A model generated the notes under the pieces. It was not told the DNA's origin and made no database searches. It saw nothing but the letters and a program-made list of their open reading frames with translations. From assembly GCA_041481445.1 (NCBI GenBank), contig JBGPBV010000016.1, forward strand, positions 1-64,000: a stretch of DNA of 64,000 nucleotides, written 5' to 3'. The position numbers were made by a program, and so were the translations under genes. Source of the DNA: AA29 sp041481445 (GTDB lineage: Bacteria; Acidobacteriota; Vicinamibacteria; Fen-336). Below, one piece after another: positions 16,288 through 23,584 of the stretch (positions within the stretch are counted from its first letter, which is position 1; each line of letters opens with the position of its first letter).

Positions 16288-18072
16288 TCAGCGGCCGCCG
16301 GCCACGAGCAGCGTCTCCGCCAGCTCGAACACGTCGGCCGGCCAGAACGTCCTCGGGCGCGGGTGGTGCGCGAACCCCGCCACGGGATGGCAGCTCAGGA
16401 CCATCGAGCGCCATTGCGCCGGTATCCCCGCGCGTCCATGGAGGGCGCCGAGCAGCGCCCCCGCGATGGCGGCGTTGGTGTCGGTGTCGCCGCCGCGGAG
16501 GACGGTCGCGGCCAGGCCCTCCTCCACCGTCCGCGCCCGCAGCGCTTCGTGGAACGCGTTCTGCAGCGCGATGAGGACCCAGCCCTGCTGCGGGCCGTCG
16601 GCGGGCCGGGCGGCCCCCGCCGCCGCCTCCAGCGCCTCCCGCACCGCGGGGACCGCGGGCGCGCCTCGCGCCCAGTCCAGGGCGGCCCGATACGCGCCCT
16701 CCGCCCCGTCGCCGCGGTCGATCGCGTGCGCGATCGCGACCACGAACGCGGCCGTGGCGTCGCCGCACACGGGATGGGGATGGGTGAGCGCGGCGTCGGC
16801 GCGGCCCAGCTCCGCGGCCCCCCGCGCCTCCAGGCGGTGGGCGAGCACGCCGAGCGGGCTCGCGCGCATCAAGGAGCCGTTGGCCTGGCTGTCGCGGCGG
16901 GGCGCGCCTTCCAGGGCGGCGCGGACCGTGGTGCCGACGTCGAAGGGCGCGGAATCCAGCCACCGGCGGTAGGCGTCGAAGGCGCGCGCGGGGTCGTAGC
17001 CGCCGCCGTCGACGATCGTGCGCGCCAGCGCCAGCGCCATCTCGCCGTCGTCGGTGGGCTGGCCGGCCAGGAGGTGCCACCGGCCGCCGTCGACGAGCTG
17101 GCGCGGACCGTCCGGGTAGAGGCGCCGGACCTCGTCCGCGGAGGCGAACTCCACGAGCGCACCCAGGTTGTCACCCGCGATCTGCCCGAGCAGGCAGCCC
17201 TGCGCCCGCGCCAGCCGCTCCGCGTCCGCGATCGCCACTCCCGGGCGAAGGCGGGCCGGGCGCTCGGCGCCCCAGGGGCCGGCGGACACGTTCCACGGCC
17301 GCGCGGCCAGGGCCTGGCTCACCTCGAGCGACCCCGCGAACGCGCGGGCGGAGCGGCTGTCGCCGCCGCCGTCGTAGATCATCGGCCGGCCGCTCTCGTC
17401 CACCACGGCGCCGCCCGCCGCCCGGACCATGGCGTCACCCCCCCCGTAGTCCCAGGCGCAGGGCGCGAACAGGGCGCTGGCCGCCGCCCCCTCCCCGCTC
17501 GCCACCAGGGCCAGCCGGTGGGCGATCGAGGGCACGCTGCGGTAGCGCGCGGGGGCCACGTTGCGGAGGTTGCCGCCGGGATCGCGCTCGCCGTTGCTGG
17601 AGACGAGCACGATCTGCGCGCGGTCGAGCCGGGCGGGCGGTGACGCCTCGGCGGCGCGGCCGTTGCGCTGGAGCGGCCCCCGGCCCTCCGCCCATGCGAA
17701 GAGGTCGCCGCGGTCGTCCGGATAGCCGAACGCGAACACGACGCCGAGGACGGGCTGGCCCTCGCGCGCGAGCCCGATCGAGACCGCGCTCCCGCGCCGG
17801 CCGGCCAGGTAGTCGCGCGTGCCGTCGTTGGGATCCACGAGCCAGATGGGCTGGCCGGGCTGGCCGGCCTGGACGCCCGTCTCCTCGCCGCGATAGCCCC
17901 AGCCCGGGAAGGCCTGGAGGAGGCGCGCGCGGACCTCGCGCTCCGCCTCCGTGTCCGCCTCCGCCTTGTCGCCCCCCCCGCGCGCCCCGTCCGGGCGGTG
18001 GAAATCCGCGCGCAGGATCTCGCCCGCGCGGAGCGCCGCCTCCATCGCGACCGAGAGGGCGCGCTCGAGCAT
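16288..18072 (-). CDS. Inositol-monophosphatase / ADP-ribosylglycohydrolase fusion protein
   Basis: 594 residues, two complete enzyme domains. Residues of about 1-265 form an IMPase-superfamily domain: GEETG, WLVDPNDGTRDY near 79 (the D-P-x-D-G-T metal motif) and APCAWDYGGGDAMVRAAGG (the W-D-x-x-A-G motif). Residues of about 275-594 form an ADP-ribosylglycohydrolase domain: QGCLLGQIAGDNLGALVEF, QPTDDGEMALALAR near 338 and GGDTDTNAAIAGALLGALH near 530, all keeping the Mg-binding acids. Expected chemistries are phosphomonoester (inositol-P, PAP) hydrolysis and removal of ADP-ribose from protein or small molecules; the shared substrate is unknown. Divergent from the zinc-ribbon gene. Confidence 0.88.
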   Translation of the reverse strand: MLERALSVAMEAALRAGEILRADFHRPDGARGGGDKAEADTEAEREVRARLLQAFPGWGYRGEETGVQAGQPGQPIWLVDPNDGTRDYLAGRRGSAVSIGLAREGQPVLGVVFAFGYPDDRGDLFAWAEGRGPLQRNGRAAEASPPARLDRAQIVLVSSNGERDPGGNLRNVAPARYRSVPSIAHRLALVASGEGAAASALFAPCAWDYGGGDAMVRAAGGAVVDESGRPMIYDGGGDSRSARAFAGSLEVSQALAARPWNVSAGPWGAERPARLRPGVAIADAERLARAQGCLLGQIAGDNLGALVEFASADEVRRLYPDGPRQLVDGGRWHLLAGQPTDDGEMALALARTIVDGGGYDPARAFDAYRRWLDSAPFDVGTTVRAALEGAPRRDSQANGSLMRASPLGVLAHRLEARGAAELGRADAALTHPHPVCGDATAAFVVAIAHAIDRGDGAEGAYRAALDWARGAPAVPAVREALEAAAGAARPADGPQQGWVLIALQNAFHEALRARTVEEGLAATVLRGGDTDTNAAIAGALLGALHGRAGIPAQWRSMVLSCHPVAGFAHHPRPRTFWPADVFELAETLLVAGGR

Positions 18073-18135
18073 CCGGAATTGTACCGGCGCGCGCTCGTTG
18101 ACGCTCGCATGGACGCCGCGTACGCTTCTTCGATC

Positions 18136-18768
18136 ATGGCCCTGATCCAGTTCGTGGAGAACTACGACGATCTTTCGACCGACCGCGGCTTCCAGTTCAA
18201 GTTCTATTGCGACAAGTGCCGCAACGGGTACATGTCGGCCTTCCAGGCCTCGGTGGTGGGCACCGCGGGCAGCCTCCTCCGCGCCGCGGGCGACCTCTTC
18301 GGCGGCGTGTTCAGCCAGGCCGGCTCCAGCGCCTACGAGATCCAGCGCGCGGTGGGCGGCCAGGCCCACGACAGCGCGCTGCAGGCCGCGGTCACGGAGG
18401 TCAAGCCCAACTTCACGCAGTGCGTGCGCTGCGGGAAGTGGGTCTGCAACACCGTGTGCTGGAATGCCGACCGGGGCCTCTGCTCCAACTGCGCCCCCCA
18501 GACCGAGGAGGAGATCGCGGCCGCCCAGGCCCAGGCCCAGGTGGAGCAGATCCACTCCAAGGTGCGCGAGCGCGACCAGACGAGGGGCCTCGACCTCGAC
18601 GACCAGATGGTCGCGCGCTGCCCCAAGTGCTCAGCCCAGACCGCGGGCGGGAAGTTCTGCCCCGAGTGCGGCGCCCCCCTCCACCCGCGGGACGCCTGCG
18701 CCCAGTGCGGGGCCAAGATGGCCCCGGCGGCGAAGTTCTGTCCCGAGTGCGGGGCCCGGAGGGCCTGA
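18136..18768 (+). CDS. Zinc-ribbon protein (C-terminal double zinc ribbon)
   Basis: 210 residues. The N-terminus has C25-DK-C28 in a knuckle. The middle has two CxxC pairs (TQCVRCGKWVC, GLCSNCAPQ). The C-terminal 50 residues form a double zinc ribbon (ARCPKCSAQ, GKFCPECGAPL, ACAQCGAKM, KFCPECGARRA). A Gly-rich, weakly hydrophobic segment lies between the first and second clusters. Probably a structural or adaptor protein rather than an enzyme. The ATG at 18136 begins MALIQFVENYDDLSTDRG; the gene is divergent from the fusion enzyme (63 bases between starts). Confidence 0.8.
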   Translation: MALIQFVENYDDLSTDRGFQFKFYCDKCRNGYMSAFQASVVGTAGSLLRAAGDLFGGVFSQAGSSAYEIQRAVGGQAHDSALQAAVTEVKPNFTQCVRCGKWVCNTVCWNADRGLCSNCAPQTEEEIAAAQAQAQVEQIHSKVRERDQTRGLDLDDQMVARCPKCSAQTAGGKFCPECGAPLHPRDACAQCGAKMAPAAKFCPECGARRA

Positions 18769-18789
18769 GGGGCTCAGGCCGGGTCCGGG
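18755..18789. terminator. Bidirectional hairpin holding both stop codons of convergent genes
   Basis: GGCCTGAG (18762-18769) and CTCAGGCC (18773-18780) form a perfect 8-bp stem with a GGG loop, extended by CCCGGA (18755-18760) and TCCGGG (18784-18789). The TGA of the rightward zinc-ribbon gene and that of the leftward gene both lie inside the stem. There is no T-run, so an intrinsic terminator in the strict sense is uncertain. Confidence 0.5.
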
Positions 18790-18959
18790 CGGGACACGAA
18801 GAGCGCGCAGGCGAGAACAGGCTGGGGCGGGTAGCGCTGCAGCAGCGGACAATAGATGAAGACCGACCCGCGGTCGCTCGTCACGTAGCGCGGCGGGGCC
18901 GCGCAGCGGTGGCAGAGGCTCTCCGGAAAGGGGTAAGGGTCGGGCCGGCCCTCGGGCAC
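18774..18959 (-). CDS. Small cysteine protein (CHRC type), unknown function
   Basis: 61 residues from a GTG that shares a base with the previous stop (TAGTG). The sequence DPYPFPESLCHRCAAPPRYV, then VFIYCPLLQRYPPQPVLAC, resembles short bacterial proteins with four conserved Cys, likely a zinc or redox site. The Cys spacing and the coupling to the upstream gene support a real gene. No known function. Confidence 0.65.
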   Translation of the reverse strand: MPEGRPDPYPFPESLCHRCAAPPRYVTSDRGSVFIYCPLLQRYPPQPVLACALFVSRPDPA

Positions 18960-19375
18960 TAGACGGGTCGGCGCGGAGGGGTCAGCTCGGAGCGCCGATG
19001 GTCGCGCCGCTCCAGGATCTCGGCCGCGCAACGCAGCGCGCCCGCGTCCTCCTCCTGCAGCCCGTAGGCCCGGCCGATCGCGTCCACTTCGTTCTGGTCC
19101 GGCGTGGGGGCGCTGCCGCCGGGCGTCTCCTCGCCCACGTACTCGTTGGCCAGGAAACGGTCGTCGGGATCGCCGACGCGGATCGTCTCGCCGGCGCGTG
19201 GGATCTCCGCCCGGCGGCTCGCGCGGGCCGCCCGCGGCAGCACTCCGGTGCGCAAGGCCTCGGCCGCCACCGCGGTCGCGCAACTCGTGTACCGCCCGTT
19301 CACTTCGTCGAGGGGAGGCAGCCGGAGGGTTCCCGGCCGGTCGTCACGCGATTTCCGCCTCGTGCGTACCGCCAT
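18959..19375 (-). CDS. DUF6335-like protein, unknown function
   Basis: 138 residues, soluble, basic N-terminus (MAVRTRRKSRDDRPGTLRLP). The segment DPDDRFLANEYVGEETPGGS, then APTPDQNEVDAIGRAYGLQ, recalls the DUF6335 family common in cyanobacteria and soil bacteria. The rest is Ala/Arg-rich. The stop is coupled to the small Cys protein (TAGTG). Function unknown. Confidence 0.6.
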   Translation of the reverse strand: MAVRTRRKSRDDRPGTLRLPPLDEVNGRYTSCATAVAAEALRTGVLPRAARASRRAEIPRAGETIRVGDPDDRFLANEYVGEETPGGSAPTPDQNEVDAIGRAYGLQEEDAGALRCAAEILERRDHRRSELTPPRRPV

Positions 19376-19439
19376 CGTCGATCCCGGTCATACCCTGCTC
19401 CTCCAACACGTCGCTGGTCAAGGATTTTCTTTGCCCCCG

Positions 19440-19856
19440 TCACGATGCGGCATCCACCTGGAAGGCACGATCCGCCACCACGCGGCCGTCGATGAGGATC
19501 TCGACCCGGTACTGCCCCGGAGCCCATCCCGCCGGGTTGAACACGTGGAACTCGCTCACGGTGGTGCCGTCGGGCGCGATCTTCTGTGCCGTCTCCTCGA
19601 GCAGCGCGCCCTGGTAGGTCCATCGCGCGGACATCACCGCCCGCCGCGCCTCGCCGTCCGTGACCACCGACGCGAAGATGACGTCCCCGGGCGCGAACGT
19701 GCCGGCGGGCGCGGTGACGCGCTTGTCCGCGCCCACCGCCCGTCCGACCTCGACGTCGACGACCTTGAGCTCGGCGTTGGGCGGGAAGGCCGAGCGCGGC
19801 ACGGAGCAGCCGCTCGAGGCGAGGACGGCGACGGCGAGGAGGGGGACGGGGCGCAT
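19440..19856 (-). CDS. Putative periplasmic lipoprotein, beta-sandwich
   Basis: 138 residues. The N-terminus MRPVPLLAVAVLASSGC has a signal with Cys17 as possible lipid anchor, although Ser at -3 makes the lipobox weak. The rest (APGDVIFASVVTDGEARRAV, EFHVFNPAGWAPGQYRVEI) looks like an immunoglobulin-like beta sandwich. ATG 19856 is preferred to an upstream frame start at 19883 because the signal begins there. Unknown role; may be in one unit with the DUF6335-like gene 64 bases downstream. Confidence 0.65.
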   Translation of the reverse strand: MRPVPLLAVAVLASSGCSVPRSAFPPNAELKVVDVEVGRAVGADKRVTAPAGTFAPGDVIFASVVTDGEARRAVMSARWTYQGALLEETAQKIAPDGTTVSEFHVFNPAGWAPGQYRVEILIDGRVVADRAFQVDAAS

Positions 19857-19976
19857 CGGGGTTTCCGGCTCGTCTTCCAGCATGATAGCCCGCGGCCCGT
19901 GTCCGGTCGGGCACTTTGCCCACGATCACGCGCGGCGCCGCCGAGCGGAACGCGTCTTGCTGCCTTCCGGAAGTAC

Positions 19977-21275
19977 ATGGTGCCAAAGGGACCGCCGGCG
20001 ACCGACCGCAGCGAGCGCGCGCGAGCGGGCAGGCTTCGGCCCACGACCTGGGTGCTCCTCGTGGCCCTGGTCGTGGCCCTCTCGGGCCTGGCCGTGCGCT
20101 TCCGATGGGAGCGAGGTGCGGAGGCGGACGCACCTGGCCCCGAATCGGCGGCGGCGCCACCTCCGGCCGTTCCTCCGGCCCAGGTGAATCACTGGAAGGA
20201 AGCGGCGCGCCGCGTGGAGGAGGACCGCGGTGAGCCGGTCGGTCGTGCCGCGCATATCCACGTCCCGTCCGAGCTGCGGCACTACGCCGACCGGCGGCGG
20301 TTCCTCGCCGTGCAGGTGGCGGCGTGGATGGAGAAGGACTACCCGATCCCGCACGACGAGGCCGAGCTCGCGCAGATGATCGGCCAAGGCGACCTGGTCG
20401 AGGTGCCCGCGCTGGGCGACCACTACATCCTCTACGGCGTGGGGGCGAACGCCACCGGCGAGCCGCTCGCCCACTACGACCGCGCCACCGGCGCCGAGGT
20501 CCCGCTGTACGGCCGCTACGATCTCTTCCAGGACCGTGCGGCCGAGATGGCCCAGGAGATCCAGGCGATGAAGGCGGCGGCGTCCGAGGCCGCGGCGCAG
20601 GCGGCGCGGCTCCCCCGAACCCAGGCCCGACGGCGGCGCGCGCTCCTTGCCCAGGCCCGCAAGGCCAGGCAAGAGGCGGCGGCGCTCGAGAAGGAGAAGG
20701 CACGCGCGGCCGCCTGGTACGACGACTACGACAAGCGCCGCCGGCTGGTCTCCGAGCGCCAGACGCTCGAGGACTTCGCGCGGCACCTGGGGAAGCGGCC
20801 GTACGACCTCGACGATCCGAAGGACCGCCGCGCCTTCCGCGGCCGGCTGCTGGGCTTCCTCCGGCCGGCCGCGCGCGACGTCCTGCTCGAGCTGGCCGCC
20901 CGCTACGACCAGCGCTTCCATCGCCCTCTGCCGGTGACGTCGCTCGTCCGCACCCTGGCCTACCAGCGCCTGCTCGGCGAGACCAACCCGAACGCGACGC
21001 ACATCTCGATCCCGCCCCACACGACGGGCCTGGCCTTCGACGTGTACGACCGCTACATGACGGGCCCGGAGCAGGACGCGCTCATGGACATGGTCGCGGA
21101 GCTCGAGAGGAACGGCCGCGTGGAAGCCCTCCGCGAGAACCGCGACCACATCCACATGCTGGCGTTCGCGGACGGGCGGCGGCCTCCGGAATCGCTGATC
21201 GCGGAGGCCCTCGGCGTGGTGCGGCCCTGGACGCGCGTGGCCGCGCGCCACGGCGGGGTGGCCGGCACGCCCTAG
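19977..21275 (+). CDS. Membrane-anchored DUF5715 / M15-peptidase-like protein
   Basis: 432 residues. One N-terminal membrane anchor (WVLLVALVVALSGLAVRF) is followed by a periplasmic domain with a long Ala/Arg-rich helical segment at about 190-260. The C-terminal domain has ISIPPHTTGLAFDVYDRYM and NRDHIHMLAF. The H-x-x-G-x-A-x-D and H-x-H patterns are those of zinc D,D-/L,D-carboxypeptidase-like M15 folds. This suggests a peptidoglycan-acting enzyme; the activity is inferred. Start at ATG 19977, just before the anchor. Confidence 0.7.
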   Translation: MVPKGPPATDRSERARAGRLRPTTWVLLVALVVALSGLAVRFRWERGAEADAPGPESAAAPPPAVPPAQVNHWKEAARRVEEDRGEPVGRAAHIHVPSELRHYADRRRFLAVQVAAWMEKDYPIPHDEAELAQMIGQGDLVEVPALGDHYILYGVGANATGEPLAHYDRATGAEVPLYGRYDLFQDRAAEMAQEIQAMKAAASEAAAQAARLPRTQARRRRALLAQARKARQEAAALEKEKARAAAWYDDYDKRRRLVSERQTLEDFARHLGKRPYDLDDPKDRRAFRGRLLGFLRPAARDVLLELAARYDQRFHRPLPVTSLVRTLAYQRLLGETNPNATHISIPPHTTGLAFDVYDRYMTGPEQDALMDMVAELERNGRVEALRENRDHIHMLAFADGRRPPESLIAEALGVVRPWTRVAARHGGVAGTP

Positions 21276-21291
21276 TGTCTCGTGGCCGACG

Positions 21292-21669
21292 TCAGTTGGC
21301 GTGGTGGGTGGCGTCCGTCATCACGAGCCCGGAGCCGATCTGCTCGGGCAGCTTGATGATCGTGCCGAGGTCCGCCACGTCGCGGATCTTGCCCTCGACC
21401 TTCACGCGGGCGCCCCGCCGGGGGACGCCGTGGCTCGAGATCACCCAGATCGTGCCCGTCCCGTCGTCGAGCTTGAAGGCGCCGTGACCGAGAAGGGACA
21501 TGCTCTCCAGGACGTTCCCGGCGAGTTGGACGTCGTCGCGGTGGGTGTACTTCTGCGGCTCGGCCAGGATGCGCGCCACCGTCGTCGTGGCACAGCCCAT
21601 CGAGGACAGGGTCAGGGCGCCGAGCAGGAGCAGCACCCCTGTCCGCGGCGCCGGTTTCATGTAGGCCAT
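21292..21669 (-). CDS. Small lipoprotein with OB-fold-like domain
   Basis: 125 residues. The lipoprotein signal GVLLLLGALTLSSMGC has lipid-anchor Cys26. The mature part reads like an OB-fold tOB/YgiW-type domain: VQLAGNVLESMSLLGHGAF, DDGTGTIWVISSHG, VKVEGKIRDVADLG. GGGGAG lies about eight bases before the ATG at 21669. It is convergent to the DUF5715-like gene. Likely periplasmic, possibly binding small cations or ligands. Confidence 0.75.
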   Translation of the reverse strand: MAYMKPAPRTGVLLLLGALTLSSMGCATTTVARILAEPQKYTHRDDVQLAGNVLESMSLLGHGAFKLDDGTGTIWVISSHGVPRRGARVKVEGKIRDVADLGTIIKLPEQIGSGLVMTDATHHAN

Positions 21670-21771
21670 GCAGGATCTCCCCTCGTCTTCTAGCGTAGCA
21701 TCGGACCCCCGCGAGTTCCGGGCGCTCGATTTCGGACCCGCGAAGGTGCAACATGCGGCCCCGAAGTCCTT

Positions 21772-23562
21772 ATGTCCGCTCCCCGGATGCGCTTTCGCCT
21801 GAAGGGGCAGGTCGACGACCTGCCCCGCACGTTCCTGCTGTTCGCGGACGGAGAGACGCGGGTCGGCAGCGCGCCCACCAACGACGTCGTCCTGCCGCAG
21901 GCCGGGGTGTCCCGCCGGCACGCCGTCCTCCGGGCCTGCGAGGGGGGCTTCGAGGTCACCGACCTCGAGAGCAAGAACGGCGTCCACGTCAACGGCGTGC
22001 GCACCGCCTCCGCGGTCCTGGCCGCCGGCGACGAGGTACGCTTCGGATCCGTCTCGCTGGTCCTCGATCCGATCGACGAGGCCGACGTCGAGCTGGCGCT
22101 CGCCCTCGACGGTCGGGTCCCGGCGGCGCGGGCGCGTGAAGCGGCGGAGCGCGCCACCGAGACGTGGGCGGGCGCGGAGCCTGTGGACGCGCTCGCGGTC
22201 GTCGAGCACCTGCTGGGCCGGTTGCGCGGCGGTCCCGCCGCCCTGGGGGATGCGCTCACCCGCCTCGTCGAAGAGGCCGGCCTGCAGGGCTGCTGCATCG
22301 CCGAGGTCCAGGAAGGCTCGCCGGTCGTGGTCGCGGCCGCGGGCACGCTACAGGCGGTGGACGAGACGCGAGTGCTCGCCGCCGTGCAGGGCGCGGAGGG
22401 GCCGGACGCGACTTCCGGCGTGCTGGCCGGCGCTCCCGACCTCGTGTGGTCCGCGATGCCCGGCCATCCGCCCCGCGTCGCCCTCGCCTGGGGCGGTCGC
22501 CGCGCGGCTTCCCTGGAGCCGGTCCTCCGCATCCTGGTGCAGGCCGCGGCCTGGCCGGAGGCGGCGCCCCGACGCAGACACGCGGCGCCGGAGCCTCCGC
22601 GCCCGCTCGTGTTCCCCACCCACTACGTCCGCGGGACGTCGCGTCCCATGATGGCGCTGTACGCCCTCATGGAGCCCATCGCCAACACCGGCCTGCCCGT
22701 CCTCCTCATCGGCGAGACGGGGGCGGGCAAGGAGGACGTGGCGCGCGCCCTGCACTTGTCGTCGGCGCGCGTGGGCGGCCCCTTCGTCCCCGTGAACTGC
22801 GCGGCCATCCCGTCCGAGCTCCTCGAGGCGGAGCTGTTCGGCGTCGGCAAGGGCGCGGCCACGGGGGTGGCGCCGCGGACGGGGCGCTTCCAGGCCGCCC
22901 ACGGCGGTACGCTGTTCCTGGACGAGATCGGCGAGCTCGGCCTCCCCCTCCAGGCCAAGCTGCTGCGCGCGCTGGAGAGCGGCGAGGTGGAGCCGCTGGC
23001 CGCCGCCCCCGTGCGCGTCGACCTGCGCATCGTGGCCGCCACCAACGTCGACGTCGCGACGCGCATCGAGGCCGGCCAGTTCCGTGCCGACCTCTACTAT
23101 CGCCTGAGCGGAGCCGTCCTGCGGATCCCACCCCTGCGCGAGCGGCGGGGGGACATCCCCACCCTGATCGACGGGATCCTCCGCCCGCTCGCGGTCGCCT
23201 CCGGCAAGCCCGTCCGAGGCGTGACCGCCAAGGCCCTGGTCGCCCTCGTCGACTACGACTGGCCCGGCAACGTCCGCGAGCTGGTGCACGAGATGCACCG
23301 CCTGTTCCACGGCTGCCCGGCCGGGGAGGCCGTGGAATTCGGCATGCTCCGCGACGATATCCGGGCGGGACCCCGCGCCGCGCGGAGAGCGCCGGACGGA
23401 GGCTCCCTGGAGCTGCAGCCCCAGGTCGACGCCCTCGAGGGCCGCCTCATCCAGGAGGCGCTCGCGCGGAGCGGCGGCAACCGGACGGAGGCCGCGAAGC
23501 TGCTGGGCATCTCGCGCAACGGCCTCGCTCTCAAGATCACGCGGCTCGGGCTCGACGCCTGA
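21772..23562 (+). CDS. FHA-domain enhancer-binding protein with altered GAFTGA loop
   Basis: 596 residues. An FHA domain lies at about 20-105 (RVGSAPTNDVVLPQAGVSRRH, LESKNGVHVNG), then a GAF-like region at about 135-270. The AAA+ domain of NtrC-type activators lies at about 290-520: Walker A GETGAGKE near 313 and Walker B GTLFLDEIGE. A Fis-type helix-turn-helix ends the protein (SGGNRTEAAKLLGISRNGL). The loop that contacts sigma-54 reads GAATGV near 361 instead of GAFTGA, with the key Phe replaced by Ala. The FHA domain implies control by Ser/Thr phosphorylation; the large kinase encoded at 25811 is a candidate partner. Confidence 0.9.
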   Translation: MSAPRMRFRLKGQVDDLPRTFLLFADGETRVGSAPTNDVVLPQAGVSRRHAVLRACEGGFEVTDLESKNGVHVNGVRTASAVLAAGDEVRFGSVSLVLDPIDEADVELALALDGRVPAARAREAAERATETWAGAEPVDALAVVEHLLGRLRGGPAALGDALTRLVEEAGLQGCCIAEVQEGSPVVVAAAGTLQAVDETRVLAAVQGAEGPDATSGVLAGAPDLVWSAMPGHPPRVALAWGGRRAASLEPVLRILVQAAAWPEAAPRRRHAAPEPPRPLVFPTHYVRGTSRPMMALYALMEPIANTGLPVLLIGETGAGKEDVARALHLSSARVGGPFVPVNCAAIPSELLEAELFGVGKGAATGVAPRTGRFQAAHGGTLFLDEIGELGLPLQAKLLRALESGEVEPLAAAPVRVDLRIVAATNVDVATRIEAGQFRADLYYRLSGAVLRIPPLRERRGDIPTLIDGILRPLAVASGKPVRGVTAKALVALVDYDWPGNVRELVHEMHRLFHGCPAGEAVEFGMLRDDIRAGPRAARRAPDGGSLELQPQVDALEGRLIQEALARSGGNRTEAAKLLGISRNGLALKITRLGLDA

Positions 23563-23567
23563 AGGCG

Positions 23568-23584
23568 GGCCGCGTTCAGCGGCC
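23568..23584. terminator. Hairpin between convergent genes
   Basis: GGCCGC-gttca-GCGGCC, a perfect 6-bp stem with a five-base loop. It lies six bases after the stop of the enhancer-binding-protein gene and overlaps the stop of the leftward transporter gene. No T-run; a weak bidirectional terminator is the likely role. Confidence 0.4.
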
